Below are positions 8,945 through 20,584 of a DNA stretch of 64,000 nt, one piece after another (position 1 is the first letter of the stretch; the number at the start of each line of letters is the position of its first letter). The notes below the pieces were generated by a model. The model searched no databases and had not been told where the DNA came from. It worked only from the letters and a program-made list of their open reading frames with translations. The position numbers and the translations under genes were made by a program. Source of the stretch: Chryseolinea lacunae (GTDB lineage: Bacteria > Bacteroidota > Bacteroidia > Cytophagales > Cyclobacteriaceae); assembly GCF_016735595.1 (NCBI RefSeq), contig NZ_JAERRB010000012.1, positions 1 through 64,000 of the forward strand. Reading direction: 5' to 3'.

Positions 8945-9874
8945 ATGAAAACCTTCAAAAACCCTCTCCTCTCGGGCAGTCTGATGATCTGCCTTGCGTT
9001 ATGTTCCATTATCTTCTCCGGGTGCCAAGACAACACGCCCTGCAAAAGATGCGATGCCGCGTTCGCGCTCCAGCGAAAGGTCAGGCAGATCGTCCACACC
9101 GACGCATCGCTTGTTGTAAAGGAACGGTTCAGATTCTATTACCAGAGCAATCTGATCGACAGCATTGTCAAAGTGAGCTATCCCGGCACGATGGCGCGCG
9201 GCGATAGCACGGTTACCCGCCTCAAGGTTTACTACGGTGGCGACTGCGTGCCGTCGTCCTATGTGGCGAAGACCTATGCCACCGGCGTTCCTGTGTCGGT
9301 GGAGAAAGCCTTCTTCACCTACGGTGCATCGGGCATCGTCAACAAGCACCTCGCGTTCTATGCCGATGAGAATTCCCCCGTGATAGACAAGACTGCTGAC
9401 ATCGACTATACGAACAATGCTTCAGGGCGCGTGCTTACCCGCAAAGGCAACGACTATGGCATTGCCATATATCCGAATCCGTACGGGAACGAAAACTCGT
9501 ATACGTATACCGGCAGCAATATCACCAAAGTGGTGACGTGGAAGGAACAGGCCGGCTACAACCTTAGCAACGTTTTTGACGCGCGTAACAACTCGTTCAA
9601 TATCCAGGGTGGTGTCCTGTATTACCTGTCGCTTACCTCGTATCCGGACGAAGAATTTTACGAGACGATCTGCAGAGATCAGAACAATCCCACGTCCATG
9701 GTGTATAAGGGAACGGATACGTCCAACAGCTTTGTGACGATCACGTCCACGTTTACTTACACGTATGATCTGCTGAGCTATCCCACCAAGGTTGGTATCG
9801 TTCAGGCTACACTTGACGAGGTGCATGGCAACAGCCAACTGAACCTGGGGACGTATCAGTTTTCGTATTATTAA
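8945..9874 (+). CDS. Hypothetical lipoprotein
   Basis: 309 residues with a lipoprotein signal peptide: hydrophobic stretch and lipobox FSGC with Cys at about residue 26, followed by acidic QDN. The mature part is beta-rich, with many Tyr/Thr residues (SYTYTGSNITKVVTW, TITSTFTYTYDLLSYP), like the DUF4595-type or other RHS-like lipoproteins seen in Bacteroidota, but I cannot assign a family. It ends with a strong terminator at 9919-9958. GC content looks higher than in its upstream flank. Confidence 0.7.
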   Translation: MKTFKNPLLSGSLMICLALCSIIFSGCQDNTPCKRCDAAFALQRKVRQIVHTDASLVVKERFRFYYQSNLIDSIVKVSYPGTMARGDSTVTRLKVYYGGDCVPSSYVAKTYATGVPVSVEKAFFTYGASGIVNKHLAFYADENSPVIDKTADIDYTNNASGRVLTRKGNDYGIAIYPNPYGNENSYTYTGSNITKVVTWKEQAGYNLSNVFDARNNSFNIQGGVLYYLSLTSYPDEEFYETICRDQNNPTSMVYKGTDTSNSFVTITSTFTYTYDLLSYPTKVGIVQATLDEVHGNSQLNLGTYQFSYY

Positions 9875-9918
9875 CGGATTGAGCGGCCGGTAACGATCGG
9901 CCGAAGCCACACCGAACC

Positions 9919-9958
9919 TAAAAAGTAAAAGGGCCTATAGAGGCCTTTTTACTTTTTT
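9919..9958. terminator. Bidirectional intrinsic terminator
   Basis: A near-perfect stem: AAAAAGTAAAAGGGCCT, loop ATAG, then AGGCCTTTTTACTTTTTT. It has A-tract and T-tract on both sides, so it can stop the plus-strand lipoprotein transcript and the minus-strand sigma-like gene. The stop codon of the latter (9935-9937) lies inside the hairpin. Confidence 0.85.
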
Positions 9959-10471
9959 CTTTACACTGAACGTGTGCCGGTTGAAATATTCCAGCGATTC
10001 ATCTAACCACCGTGAAACTACTTTAGACCTGACACCCATTATGGCTGCAACCTCACCATTCTTAAAGCCACATTTAAGCTTCAGGAAAAGTGCCTCCTGG
10101 TGAAGAGGTGTTGGGCACCCCACGCCCTGGTGAGTGCACGGTTTAAACGTTTGCTCCTTGTGCGGCCAACCTGATCCTGAAGGTTGACGAAGTTTTTTCC
10201 GGAACTCCCTGAAAAGAAACACCTGAACAGGTCTTGCTGCATAAAATCTACCCCGATCAATCTGAATAAACAACCGCAGCAAAACCTCCATAACAGATTC
10301 CCGATCGTTCGAAAATTCCATACCATAACAGAAGAGTGGCTGCACAAACCGATCATAGACCTGCCACGACGACATGGCTTCGTGTCTGGCAAATAGTTTC
10401 TTTTGAACTTCGAGAAAGGTATCCACAATGGATAGCCCGCGACCAGAAAGAAATTCCAATGAAGATGCCAT
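9935..10471 (-). CDS. Divergent ECF sigma-factor-like protein
   Basis: 178 residues. The middle part NDRESVMEVLLRLFIQI recalls sigma region 2 (helix leading to ...DVFLRLW), and KCGFKNGEVAAIMGVRSKVVSRWLDESLEYF recalls region 4 with its helix-turn-helix (NxEIAxxLGxSxxTVKxxL). Spacing of these two parts suits an ECF sigma factor, but the region 2 motif is weak. It follows the GH9 gene by 80 bases on the same strand, with no anti-sigma gene nearby. It could instead be an unrelated helix-turn-helix protein. Confidence 0.45.
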   Translation of the reverse strand: MASSLEFLSGRGLSIVDTFLEVQKKLFARHEAMSSWQVYDRFVQPLFCYGMEFSNDRESVMEVLLRLFIQIDRGRFYAARPVQVFLFREFRKKLRQPSGSGWPHKEQTFKPCTHQGVGCPTPLHQEALFLKLKCGFKNGEVAAIMGVRSKVVSRWLDESLEYFNRHTFSVKKKVKRPL

Positions 10472-10551
10472 AGGGAAACTCTGTTTGTTGCGCTAGTCAA
10501 AATCCATGACCGGTGTCTCTGCATGCTCATCCATACATCCCGAGCCAGGTA

Positions 10552-13101
10552 TTACTTCACCAGATTTTTAAACGCTGATCCAAAAATCAAATAATTCGTA
10601 TTGCCGGCGATGGTGCCCTCGTTTTGTCCCCAAAGGAATGGCCAGTCGTCGTAGTTTTCGAAGTGGTCGGGCTTTCTGAATAAAATACCGGGGGCCACGT
10701 TGCCGGGAATAAACGAGAAGTCGGCCCGATTGTTACCATAGAAAACTGCCTTAGGACGTGTAGCGCCCACCGTTGCTACCAGTGAATAGTTGTGATAGGG
10801 ATGACAACCAAACAACCAATTCGTAGCCTTGAACGCTTCACCGGGGGCAACAACGTCAGGAAAATACTGGCTTGCAAAACAGATCGTGGTGCCGAAACTT
10901 AATATCGCGCCACTGCCAGCCCAGTTGGTCAGCACAATCGGTACGCCATAGGGATTTTCCTTTTCCAATCCCTTCATATAGTCAGCATACTTCACAACAT
11001 ATGGGCGAAGCTTTTCCTTGAAGGATGCATCCATATGCGGGACAGCATTCAGCGCCGTGAGCAGTGTGAAATTAACGTTGCGATCAAGTGCCGGCCAGAT
11101 GAGCTCCTGAAATTTATCGCGATATTGTTTTTCGCCGGTCGCAACATAGAGTTGAAGATTGGTGCTCACATTAGCGGACGCTCCCCAGGGCGAATTGTCT
11201 TCCGGCTTTGTCGCAAGAAGGTCGGTTGCTTCTTTCAAAAGTCTCTTAGACTGTACCAATGCTCTGGCCGAAAGATCATCGTTGTAACCCTTCAAAGCCC
11301 TGCTCGCTGCAGCAAACATTGTAGCGGCATAGAGATCGATTCGAGGATTGCGACTTGTAAAAGCCCACATGTCATCTTTGACTCCGCTTGACCTGCCATC
11401 CTTTGCTATTTCATAAGGACCAAGATTCGGATTGTAAGGAAGCCCATCGGTTAATGAAGCTGCGTCTCCCAGGTGATGATAGTTGTCGAGCACGGCGTTG
11501 GAAAGGGTTTGCGTCATGTGGCCAACAATCTCTGCCTGTGCCACAAGGTTCAATGTTCCATGTTCGATAAATTGCAATACATCCGGTGTCCCATCGGGCC
11601 GATGGAGGTCGACGTAGCGTTGCTTCTGGTCAACAAACGTCTGATCACGTAAGGGTTTAAAATGTTCCCACGTCTGAACGAAGTTTTGTACCACATTTAT
11701 GTTCGCACCTGTTTCGATATCAAAATCTCCGGCGTCGAAAAAGCCACCGACGTTTAGTCCCGGGATCGGTTCGAGGGCTTTATACTTTGTGTCCGTTGTC
11801 GGTCCCTGAGCATGCATATCGAAATGATCTGTGTTTGGCGGAGCTTGCAGATAACCTTCCTTGAACGGTTCTCCATGCCACACTCTGTACGCTTCATTTA
11901 CAGACATGTGATCCATGTGGATGGGAATCCATATGTCGCTCGTGGCGTCCGTGATTTTATCATATACGCTACTTTCAATCAGGAAGTCGTTCGTTTTGAA
12001 ATTGCCGTATTGGATGTAGTATATGCCCGGGGTAGTGACCGAGGTGAAATCAAATTTCACATAGTGATATTTATAGTAGTCGCCCCATGAAACTACATTT
12101 CCGCTGAACACTTTACTGACACTGCCATCGTTGCCCATTTTGAATAGCGAGGCCGTGGCCAATGGCTTGTCCTTCTTGTCAAGTTCAATAACTGCCACTT
12201 TCTGTTGTTTGGGGATGTAGCCGACTTGAGAGAAACCTATGTTGGGCTCTCTCACCCATCCTTTAATTGCGTTTGGCTCAACCGTCCAGGTTAACACTTT
12301 TCCGGTTTTTCCCGTAGGAAGAATGCTGCGAACAACAAACCAACCATTTTGCGCCAGCACACGTCCATCGAAGAGCATGATGTCGACATCCGGCGACGTG
12401 ATTTTCACAAGGCGCGAAGGTTCATCGGGTGCCAGAAGAAAAGTGCGACCTCTTTCAAGCGGAAGCGGATCAACGAATTTTCCGGTGCCCCTGTCGTCGT
12501 ATGTTTTGTAGCCCTTAAATTGTTTTGGTTTTTCATTGTTCGGTCTTGCCACGCTGTTACCCACCACGTAACGCGGAAATCGATTGTAACGTCCGTCTAC
12601 CAGATACGCTTTGTTCCAATACTGTGAAGGCAGAAATTCGAGGTTAAAGCCTGCGCTTCCCTCCAATTCTTTGGGAATTGGCTTGTCCAGGTAGACTGCT
12701 ATTTCAAGACCATTGCCCTTCGCTGTAACAATCACGCGCGAATCGAAATCGTAGTCTTTATACCGCAAGGTGCTCTCTATACTTTTCGACGCCCGGTCCA
12801 CCTTTCGGGTTGGTATTTCCGGAACCAGATCCCACTGTTCTGGTGTGTTGGAAAGTCTTACGGCTCCACCTTGGGCAGTCCTCACGCCATGATGAATCAG
12901 TTCAATGCCGGCGTTCTTCTCGTCGTTAAATCCCCCGGTAAAAAGGTTGTTGTAAACGAGGACATTAACACCCTGCGTCTCAAAATACTCAAGATCATTA
13001 ATCTTTAGTTCCTGTGCGTATGCGTGACTTAACAAAAAAAGCAAGGCCGTTAACGTTGTTATCGATTTCAGGGGCTTGAAAAAAAAATCTCTTACGATCA
13101 T
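10552..13101 (-). CDS. Glycoside hydrolase family 9 protein with extra N-terminal beta domain
   Basis: 849 residues with signal peptide (cleavage near SHAYAQ). Residues about 30-285 form a beta-rich domain of unknown family. Then GFSQVGYIPKQQKVAVIEL (about 290) opens the CelD-type Ig domain common before GH9 modules. The (alpha/alpha)6 catalytic part contains GGFFDAGDFD near residue 450, the GH9 motif with catalytic Asp, and the C-terminal QNEGTIAGN near 827, matching the general-acid Glu region. GH9 enzymes are endo-glucanases or act on related beta-glucans; the exact substrate is unknown. It closes the carbohydrate locus. Confidence 0.85.
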   Translation of the reverse strand: MIVRDFFFKPLKSITTLTALLFLLSHAYAQELKINDLEYFETQGVNVLVYNNLFTGGFNDEKNAGIELIHHGVRTAQGGAVRLSNTPEQWDLVPEIPTRKVDRASKSIESTLRYKDYDFDSRVIVTAKGNGLEIAVYLDKPIPKELEGSAGFNLEFLPSQYWNKAYLVDGRYNRFPRYVVGNSVARPNNEKPKQFKGYKTYDDRGTGKFVDPLPLERGRTFLLAPDEPSRLVKITSPDVDIMLFDGRVLAQNGWFVVRSILPTGKTGKVLTWTVEPNAIKGWVREPNIGFSQVGYIPKQQKVAVIELDKKDKPLATASLFKMGNDGSVSKVFSGNVVSWGDYYKYHYVKFDFTSVTTPGIYYIQYGNFKTNDFLIESSVYDKITDATSDIWIPIHMDHMSVNEAYRVWHGEPFKEGYLQAPPNTDHFDMHAQGPTTDTKYKALEPIPGLNVGGFFDAGDFDIETGANINVVQNFVQTWEHFKPLRDQTFVDQKQRYVDLHRPDGTPDVLQFIEHGTLNLVAQAEIVGHMTQTLSNAVLDNYHHLGDAASLTDGLPYNPNLGPYEIAKDGRSSGVKDDMWAFTSRNPRIDLYAATMFAAASRALKGYNDDLSARALVQSKRLLKEATDLLATKPEDNSPWGASANVSTNLQLYVATGEKQYRDKFQELIWPALDRNVNFTLLTALNAVPHMDASFKEKLRPYVVKYADYMKGLEKENPYGVPIVLTNWAGSGAILSFGTTICFASQYFPDVVAPGEAFKATNWLFGCHPYHNYSLVATVGATRPKAVFYGNNRADFSFIPGNVAPGILFRKPDHFENYDDWPFLWGQNEGTIAGNTNYLIFGSAFKNLVK

Positions 13102-13188
13102 TGGAATAAGTTTATGGGTGTTGTTTTATTAATCTATTGAAACAGAATTTCCGACATAGGCTGCAAAAAGTGTGTTGTGTGCGATCCC

Positions 13189-13878
13189 TCAAACAATTTT
13201 CTTAATGCCCTTATCAACGTTTTTATAATTCTGACTATTGAATTCATAATAGTATGCGCCTTTCTTTGATGAACCTCGCTCCTTTTCATTCAGTTTATTC
13301 AGTATTCCAAGTGACCGCATTTTCTTATTGAAATTGCGTGGATCAAATGGTGTTTCATAGATGGCTTCATACAGAAGTTGCAATCGCGGCAACGTGAACT
13401 TTGGAGGAAGGAGCTCAAAACCAATGGGATTACAGGCTACCTTTTCGCGTAGTCGTTCCTTCGCCTTCAGTAACAATTTCTGATGGTCGAATATAAGCTC
13501 CGGAATTTCCGAGAGCGGAAACCACTTCGCTTCGTGTTCAAGCTGAAGTTGTTTGTTATAGTCCGTACTGTTGATCAGGGCAAAATAGGCAATAGAGATA
13601 ACCCTGCCTGCCGAATCGCGATTCACATCGCCAAATGCGCAGAGCTGTTCCATGTAGATACTTTTCATTCCGGTAAGTTGATGCAGTACTCTGTTCGCTG
13701 CTTCATCAATCCCTTCGCCTTCACGGACAAAACCTCCCATCAGCGACCATTTTCCTTTTTCAGGCTCAAAGCCTCTTTTGATCAATAGGGCCTTCAACTG
13801 TGTTCCATAGAAACCGAAGATTATACAGTCGACCGCTACGAGAATTCGGTAATGATTGTTGTAGCTACTTAAATCCAT
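13189..13878 (-). CDS. NrtR-like Nudix-domain transcriptional regulator
   Basis: About 229 residues. The N-terminal Nudix fold (AVDCIIFGF ... GKWSLMGGFVREGEGIDEAA) keeps the Gly and first Glu of the Nudix box but has NRVLHQLTG where the catalytic RExxEExG should be. The C-terminal half is the winged helix typical of NrtR/AraR regulators (LPRLQLLYEAIYETPFDPRNFNKKM). Proteins of this type in Bacteroidota sense sugar or nucleotide-sugar metabolites and repress catabolic genes. I take the ATG at 13878, which has AAGAAGG just upstream, over the longer frame to 13917. It sits between GH9 and esterase genes of the locus, so sugar-responsive control is plausible. Confidence 0.82.
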   Translation of the reverse strand: MDLSSYNNHYRILVAVDCIIFGFYGTQLKALLIKRGFEPEKGKWSLMGGFVREGEGIDEAANRVLHQLTGMKSIYMEQLCAFGDVNRDSAGRVISIAYFALINSTDYNKQLQLEHEAKWFPLSEIPELIFDHQKLLLKAKERLREKVACNPIGFELLPPKFTLPRLQLLYEAIYETPFDPRNFNKKMRSLGILNKLNEKERGSSKKGAYYYEFNSQNYKNVDKGIKKIV

Positions 13879-14076
13879 TCCCTTCTTTTTTAAATTCACA
13901 TTGAACAATAGCAACACAAAAAAGGACGTGAGCCATCGGGTAAAAATGTACTCACGATCCTTTTAACCAAATCCCAAACTAAGGGTTCTTCTTTTGTTCT
14001 GATCAACGATCTCGGCTGTGAGACCGCTGTCATACATAATTTCTTTTTTCGTTCATCAAATCGAAACGAATCCCTC

Positions 14077-15030
14077 TCATTTCTTTGCGGTCTTTGCAAC
14101 CAGGAACCCGTTAACGTCAAGCCAGTGCATGAAGGCGTCGAACCATTTGTTGCTGGTTCGATTGGGATTGCCCAGACCGAAGCCGTGGCCACCATTTTGA
14201 TAAAGATGAAACTCTACAGGCTTGCCTGCTTTAAACCACGACTCGATCACACCGAACTGGCCGCGAAACAGAAAATCGTCCGTGGCGATCACGTTAAACA
14301 TTGGCGGAGCGTTCTTCGGTACCTCGACCGGACCCATGCCGCCATATATTGGACCAATGAAGTCGAGTTGCATGACTTTTGAGTGAAGTGTGGAGTGCAT
14401 CGTGAGACCGGCACCGGCGGAGAAGCCAATCATGCCCATCCGACTTGTATCAACGCCCCATTCCTTTGCTCGCGTCACAATCATTGTATAAGCAGCTTCC
14501 GCATCTGCAAGTTGGTTGGACAGGTCCATGCGAGGTGGACTTGGCGGAGGTGTATCTTTCTTACCATCAGCGGGAGGTGTTGCCGCTGCGAAAGTTCTGT
14601 TCATTGACTCCTTGAAACCATCGAGTGACTCTGGCGTAGGAAAGAGACGATATTTAAGTACAAAGGCAGCGATGCCCTGATCGGCAAGCGCTTGCGCAAC
14701 TTCCCATCCTTCATTCCCCAAAGACAACCATCGGAAACCTCCGCCGGGCGCCACAATTACCGCTGCGCCATTTGCCTTACCTGGCTTGGGCAAGAATGGT
14801 GTAAGCGTCGCCTTTGAAATATTGCGTGCCATCGGATCGCCCCACTGCCTGAACCAGGTTTCAGGAGCAGGTTGCGCTTCCACACCGCCAGTGCCAAGCG
14901 GGATGGCATTCGGTTCCGCAGGGTTTGCGAGTGGATAGATTGTTCCGTCTTGCGCTGTTGCCAGGGTCACGTCAAAAAGTAACATGGCGAGCACGAAGAT
15001 TTTTACCAGTTTGGTTAAAGATTTCAGCAT
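14077..15030 (-). CDS. Secreted alpha/beta-hydrolase esterase (BD-FAE / acetyl-xylan-esterase-like)
   Basis: 317 residues, signal peptide ending TLATAQ. The motifs are VIVAPGGGFRWLSL (oxyanion hole), MIGFSAGAG with nucleophile Ser near residue 200, an acid in NVIATDDFLF and GGHGFGLGN with His near 283. This is the group of carbohydrate de-esterifying enzymes found in hemicellulose loci. An insertion rich in Pro (about residues 155-170) extends it over the usual core. It is 100 bases downstream of the double esterase on the same strand and resembles the gene at 543-1271. Confidence 0.85.
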   Translation of the reverse strand: MLKSLTKLVKIFVLAMLLFDVTLATAQDGTIYPLANPAEPNAIPLGTGGVEAQPAPETWFRQWGDPMARNISKATLTPFLPKPGKANGAAVIVAPGGGFRWLSLGNEGWEVAQALADQGIAAFVLKYRLFPTPESLDGFKESMNRTFAAATPPADGKKDTPPPSPPRMDLSNQLADAEAAYTMIVTRAKEWGVDTSRMGMIGFSAGAGLTMHSTLHSKVMQLDFIGPIYGGMGPVEVPKNAPPMFNVIATDDFLFRGQFGVIESWFKAGKPVEFHLYQNGGHGFGLGNPNRTSNKWFDAFMHWLDVNGFLVAKTAKK

Positions 15031-15131
15031 CGTAGTCTTGTTTTATAAGTGGTTATAATTTATTGATCATCGTATTCTTTGATTTTAGATTCTTTCATTG
15101 AAAGAACCTTCGTTCATATTCACAAGCAGGT

Positions 15132-17078
<1,947 letters not shown>

Positions 17079-17175
17079 TCAGTTTAATTGCGATTCATTG
17101 CCTTCGTCATATTCTATTCAAGTCATAAATTCGATTGAGTCCACACTTTATAAACTCAATCGCTCCCAGCCTAAT

Positions 17176-20100
17176 TCAATGTTTTTGAGGAGACAACGCT
17201 AATTGTTTCACGCTGTCCTGCTTGGCATCGCCGAACCAAATCAACGGCGCCTGGTTAGAGGTGACGATCCATTTGCGCTTGTTGCCAACTTTTATCTCCT
17301 CTATCGCCTTGGCATCCGTCATCACACAAAAACCGCTTTGACTGGGAGGAATAATTTGAAACGTTCCATCACCATTACCCAAAGCATACACGCCGATTCC
17401 GGCGTCGAGATAGCCCGACAACGTTTCCTCGGCAAACGAATTTCCGACGGCGAGAAAATCGAGATAAGGATCGTCATTGAGGTGGCCCACGGCGATGCTA
17501 TTCATGGGACTAACCTGAATACTCAGCGGCAGCGCATGCAGTGAAAAATTGCCCTTCCCCTGGTTCTCCAGGTATGATGACTCAAAACATGTTGCACGCT
17601 TCACGATCATGTCCTGTTCGCCCAGGTATTTAAGTATCTCACCCATCTCCATCTTTCCGTATTTCGAATACGTCCGGAGGATGCGGCGCAATGCCGGAAT
17701 TTGTTCGGTCATCGTTTCCCGATAGTGTACCGGATGTTCCTTTCCCTGTATATAGCGCGAAATGAAGGGGTCCAACGAGCCATTTGCGTCAAAGTCTTTT
17801 GCGTATATCGACACCGGTTCCTGCTCGCTTGCGCGGAGCACTGAATTTTTTCCAAGATTCCCCAAGATGTAATCGGTGTCTCCATCGTTATCAAAGTCAC
17901 CTGCTGCTATGCTACTCCACCACCCTGTCTTAAGCTCTGTAGTTTTTTTAAAGACACCCTTGTCATTGCCAAATACGGTAACCGGCATCCACTCACCAAC
18001 GACGATCAGATCCTGCCATCCATCGTTGTTAAAATCAGTGAACAAGGCGTCGGTCACCATACCCACTGAATCCAGCCCACTCGCCAGGCTACTCGTCACA
18101 TCCTCAAATTTCCCTTGGCCGGTGTTTCGCAGGAGGTAACTCCTGGGCGTGGACGGATATGCAGCTGGCACAACACGTCCTCCAACAAACAAGTCGAGGT
18201 CGCCATCATGATCTACGTCTGCCGTCGTCACACAACTTCCACTGCTTTCTATTTTTGGCAAAGCTTCTTTATCCAACTGGAACTTGCCTTTACCGTTGTT
18301 CTTGTATAGCCTGTCCTGGTACTTGGATGTATCTTTACCGAACTCGCTGCTCCCGCTCACACAATATAAATCCAGATCGCCATCCTTATCGGCATCAAAT
18401 AGTAAGATGCCAACATCTTCCGACGTTTTAACGGCAAGCGAATCGACATGAAACTTCCCATCGGCCTGCTGTTGATATATCATGGCGCTATGGTAAGCGG
18501 TGCCACCTACGACAAAATCATCAAGACCGTCGCCGTTAATATCTCCCACGGCAAGTCGCGGACCTTGTTGAGAGAATTTGTGAGGTAACGTAGCCTGACC
18601 AAATTTGTAGTCTGCGTAGGCCTCTTCAGGCATTACCGTGGCGATCGTCGATTCTTCTTTTTCCAACCACGCTGAAAGAGGCTTTGGAGGTTGGTAGGTC
18701 AACACAGCGTGATCGTGGAAGGCCGTGATGCGTGTATTGACACTTACATCTCGCATCACCTGCATTTTGCCACCAGGCCACACGATGACAAGCGAGTCAA
18801 CTTCCTTCGATCCTAAACCAAAATGCATGACAGGATCAACGCTGGAGAGATAGCCCCGTTGCAGCTGTTGTTCACCGTAGCTGAGTTGTCCATCCCCATA
18901 CACCCATATCCTGGTGCCGATTCCCTGAGGATTCCCCTTGTCTCCTCTCAGTTGCAGTTGCAGGAATTTTGTGTCCGCTTGATTATTGTCGGTAATCGTG
19001 TTCTGGTATAAGCGGGCCACGCCGTTAAGGTTGTTCAGAATCAGGTCAAGGTCTCCATCATTGTCAAAGTCTGCGTAGGCTGCCCCGTTGGAATAGGTGG
19101 GTTCGGAAAGACCCCACGAGTTTCCCACGCTTTCAAATTGAAAGTCACCTTTGTTCTGAAATAGAAAATCAGGTTTAAACACCCCGCCAAGTTCCTTCAG
19201 TACTTTAGCAGCATTTTTCGCCTTTAAAGAATCTGTCCCAAACATGGTTACATCCTGATTGTACGTTACAAAATCGAGGTCCGTAATATCTTTCAGATAG
19301 CCATTGGAGATAAAAATATCGCGAAGGCCATCGTTGTCAAAATCGGCTATGAGCGGAGACCAACTCCAATCGGTAGCATAAATTCCGCTTTGATATCCGA
19401 TGTCGCTAAACGTGTTATTTCCATTATTGCGCTGCAGCACATTTCGAATATACTGAGGGCGATAATTCAATTTCAGACTCTTCATAAAGCGCTCATACCC
19501 CATCCAGGAGAACATCGTCTTTTGCCTGAGGTTATCGTCAGGCATCATGTCTACCACCACCAAGTCATTCAGCGCGTCGTTGTTAAGGTCGGCCATATCC
19601 GTACCCATCCCATTAAACTCCTGATGATTCATCCAGGCCGAAATTTCATTTTTGAATGTTCCATCGTGCTGATTCATGTACAATTGATCTGACGACAGAA
19701 AATCATTTGCACAATAGACGTCGGGCCAACCGTCCTGATTAAAATCGTTTACGACAACCCCCAGACCCCACCCCTCTTCCAGAATTCCCGCGCTTGCCGA
19801 TACATCGGTAAAGTGAACAGTTCCATCTTCATGTGTATCTTGCCGGTAGAGCTTATCAACACTTTTGCCACTTCCATCGGTGTGCTGTCCAAAGGGTGTG
19901 TTACGATGGTAAGACTCAAGGGAATTCGTCAGCAGAAACATATCCAGATCGCTGTCCAGGTCGTAGTCAAAAAAAACCGCCTGCGTTGAATAGCTTGAAT
20001 CAGCAAGTCCAAGCGGTACGGCTAAATCTTTAAACCGAGGAATACCGTTTTCATCCAGGCCTTGGTTGACAAAAAAGATATTGGGCACTTTTTTGTCTTT

Positions 20101-20502
20101 GTTGGGATGCGCTGTGGAAACATAAATGTCCAGTAGCCCGTCCTTGTTAATATCAACGATGGAGACGCCTGCGCACCAACGGTTTGTCTTTACTCCGGCA
20201 GCATCGGATATATCCTCGAAAGTTAAACTGCCCTTATTGAGATAGAGTGCCGAACTATTGATGTTCCCGGCAAAGAAGATATCTGACAGGCCATCGTTGT
20301 TAAAGTCTGCCACACCTAAACCTGCACCATTATACAGGTATTCAAATTTCAGCGCGTTCAATGTATCATTCTCCAGCAATACATTTGAAAAGTGTATACC
20401 TGAATCATCCTGTTCGACCAATTGAAAAAGTTTACGATCCTGCCTGCATCCATTCAATAAAAATAAAAGCGCGACAACCGTGGTAAGTACGAAGATTTTC
20501 AT
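17176..20502 (-). CDS. CRTAC1-like FG-GAP/VCBS lipoprotein with ASPIC/UnbV domain
   Basis: 1108 residues, lipoprotein signal LLFLLNGC (Cys about residue 19). There are numerous FG-GAP repeats with calcium-binding DxNxDGxxD loops (DFNNDGLSDIFF, DINKDGLLDIYV, DFDNDGDLDLIL). An ASPIC/UnbV module near residues 520-590 (GIGTRIWVYGDG, HFGLGSKEVDSLVIVWPGG) splits two propellers. Such proteins are often encoded beside SusC/SusD in soil Bacteroidota and are thought to bind glycans at the cell surface; no activity is proven. The gene is separated from susD by a perfect hairpin. Confidence 0.85.
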   Translation of the reverse strand: MKIFVLTTVVALLFLLNGCRQDRKLFQLVEQDDSGIHFSNVLLENDTLNALKFEYLYNGAGLGVADFNNDGLSDIFFAGNINSSALYLNKGSLTFEDISDAAGVKTNRWCAGVSIVDINKDGLLDIYVSTAHPNKDKKVPNIFFVNQGLDENGIPRFKDLAVPLGLADSSYSTQAVFFDYDLDSDLDMFLLTNSLESYHRNTPFGQHTDGSGKSVDKLYRQDTHEDGTVHFTDVSASAGILEEGWGLGVVVNDFNQDGWPDVYCANDFLSSDQLYMNQHDGTFKNEISAWMNHQEFNGMGTDMADLNNDALNDLVVVDMMPDDNLRQKTMFSWMGYERFMKSLKLNYRPQYIRNVLQRNNGNNTFSDIGYQSGIYATDWSWSPLIADFDNDGLRDIFISNGYLKDITDLDFVTYNQDVTMFGTDSLKAKNAAKVLKELGGVFKPDFLFQNKGDFQFESVGNSWGLSEPTYSNGAAYADFDNDGDLDLILNNLNGVARLYQNTITDNNQADTKFLQLQLRGDKGNPQGIGTRIWVYGDGQLSYGEQQLQRGYLSSVDPVMHFGLGSKEVDSLVIVWPGGKMQVMRDVSVNTRITAFHDHAVLTYQPPKPLSAWLEKEESTIATVMPEEAYADYKFGQATLPHKFSQQGPRLAVGDINGDGLDDFVVGGTAYHSAMIYQQQADGKFHVDSLAVKTSEDVGILLFDADKDGDLDLYCVSGSSEFGKDTSKYQDRLYKNNGKGKFQLDKEALPKIESSGSCVTTADVDHDGDLDLFVGGRVVPAAYPSTPRSYLLRNTGQGKFEDVTSSLASGLDSVGMVTDALFTDFNNDGWQDLIVVGEWMPVTVFGNDKGVFKKTTELKTGWWSSIAAGDFDNDGDTDYILGNLGKNSVLRASEQEPVSIYAKDFDANGSLDPFISRYIQGKEHPVHYRETMTEQIPALRRILRTYSKYGKMEMGEILKYLGEQDMIVKRATCFESSYLENQGKGNFSLHALPLSIQVSPMNSIAVGHLNDDPYLDFLAVGNSFAEETLSGYLDAGIGVYALGNGDGTFQIIPPSQSGFCVMTDAKAIEEIKVGNKRKWIVTSNQAPLIWFGDAKQDSVKQLALSPQKH

Positions 20503-20529
20503 TTATGAGAACATGTTTATCAAAATAAG

Positions 20530-20558
20530 TAATCCCGGAATTGAACATTCCGGGATTA
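20530..20558 (-). terminator. Perfect hairpin between susD and downstream locus genes
   Basis: TAATCCCGGAAT and ATTCCGGGATTA form a 12-bp stem with a 5-base loop in the 82-base gap after susD. On the minus strand it is followed by CTTATTTTG, a poor U tract. It may act as a partial terminator or an RNA-stability element that lets SusC/SusD be made in excess over the enzymes. Confidence 0.6.
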
Positions 20559-20584
20559 TCAAATTTGATGGGGACTATCCTAAG

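Noticed and set aside
9422-9910. 162-codon minus-strand frame
   Set aside because: It is antisense to the lipoprotein at 8945-9874 and rich in Arg/Val; no recognisable domain.
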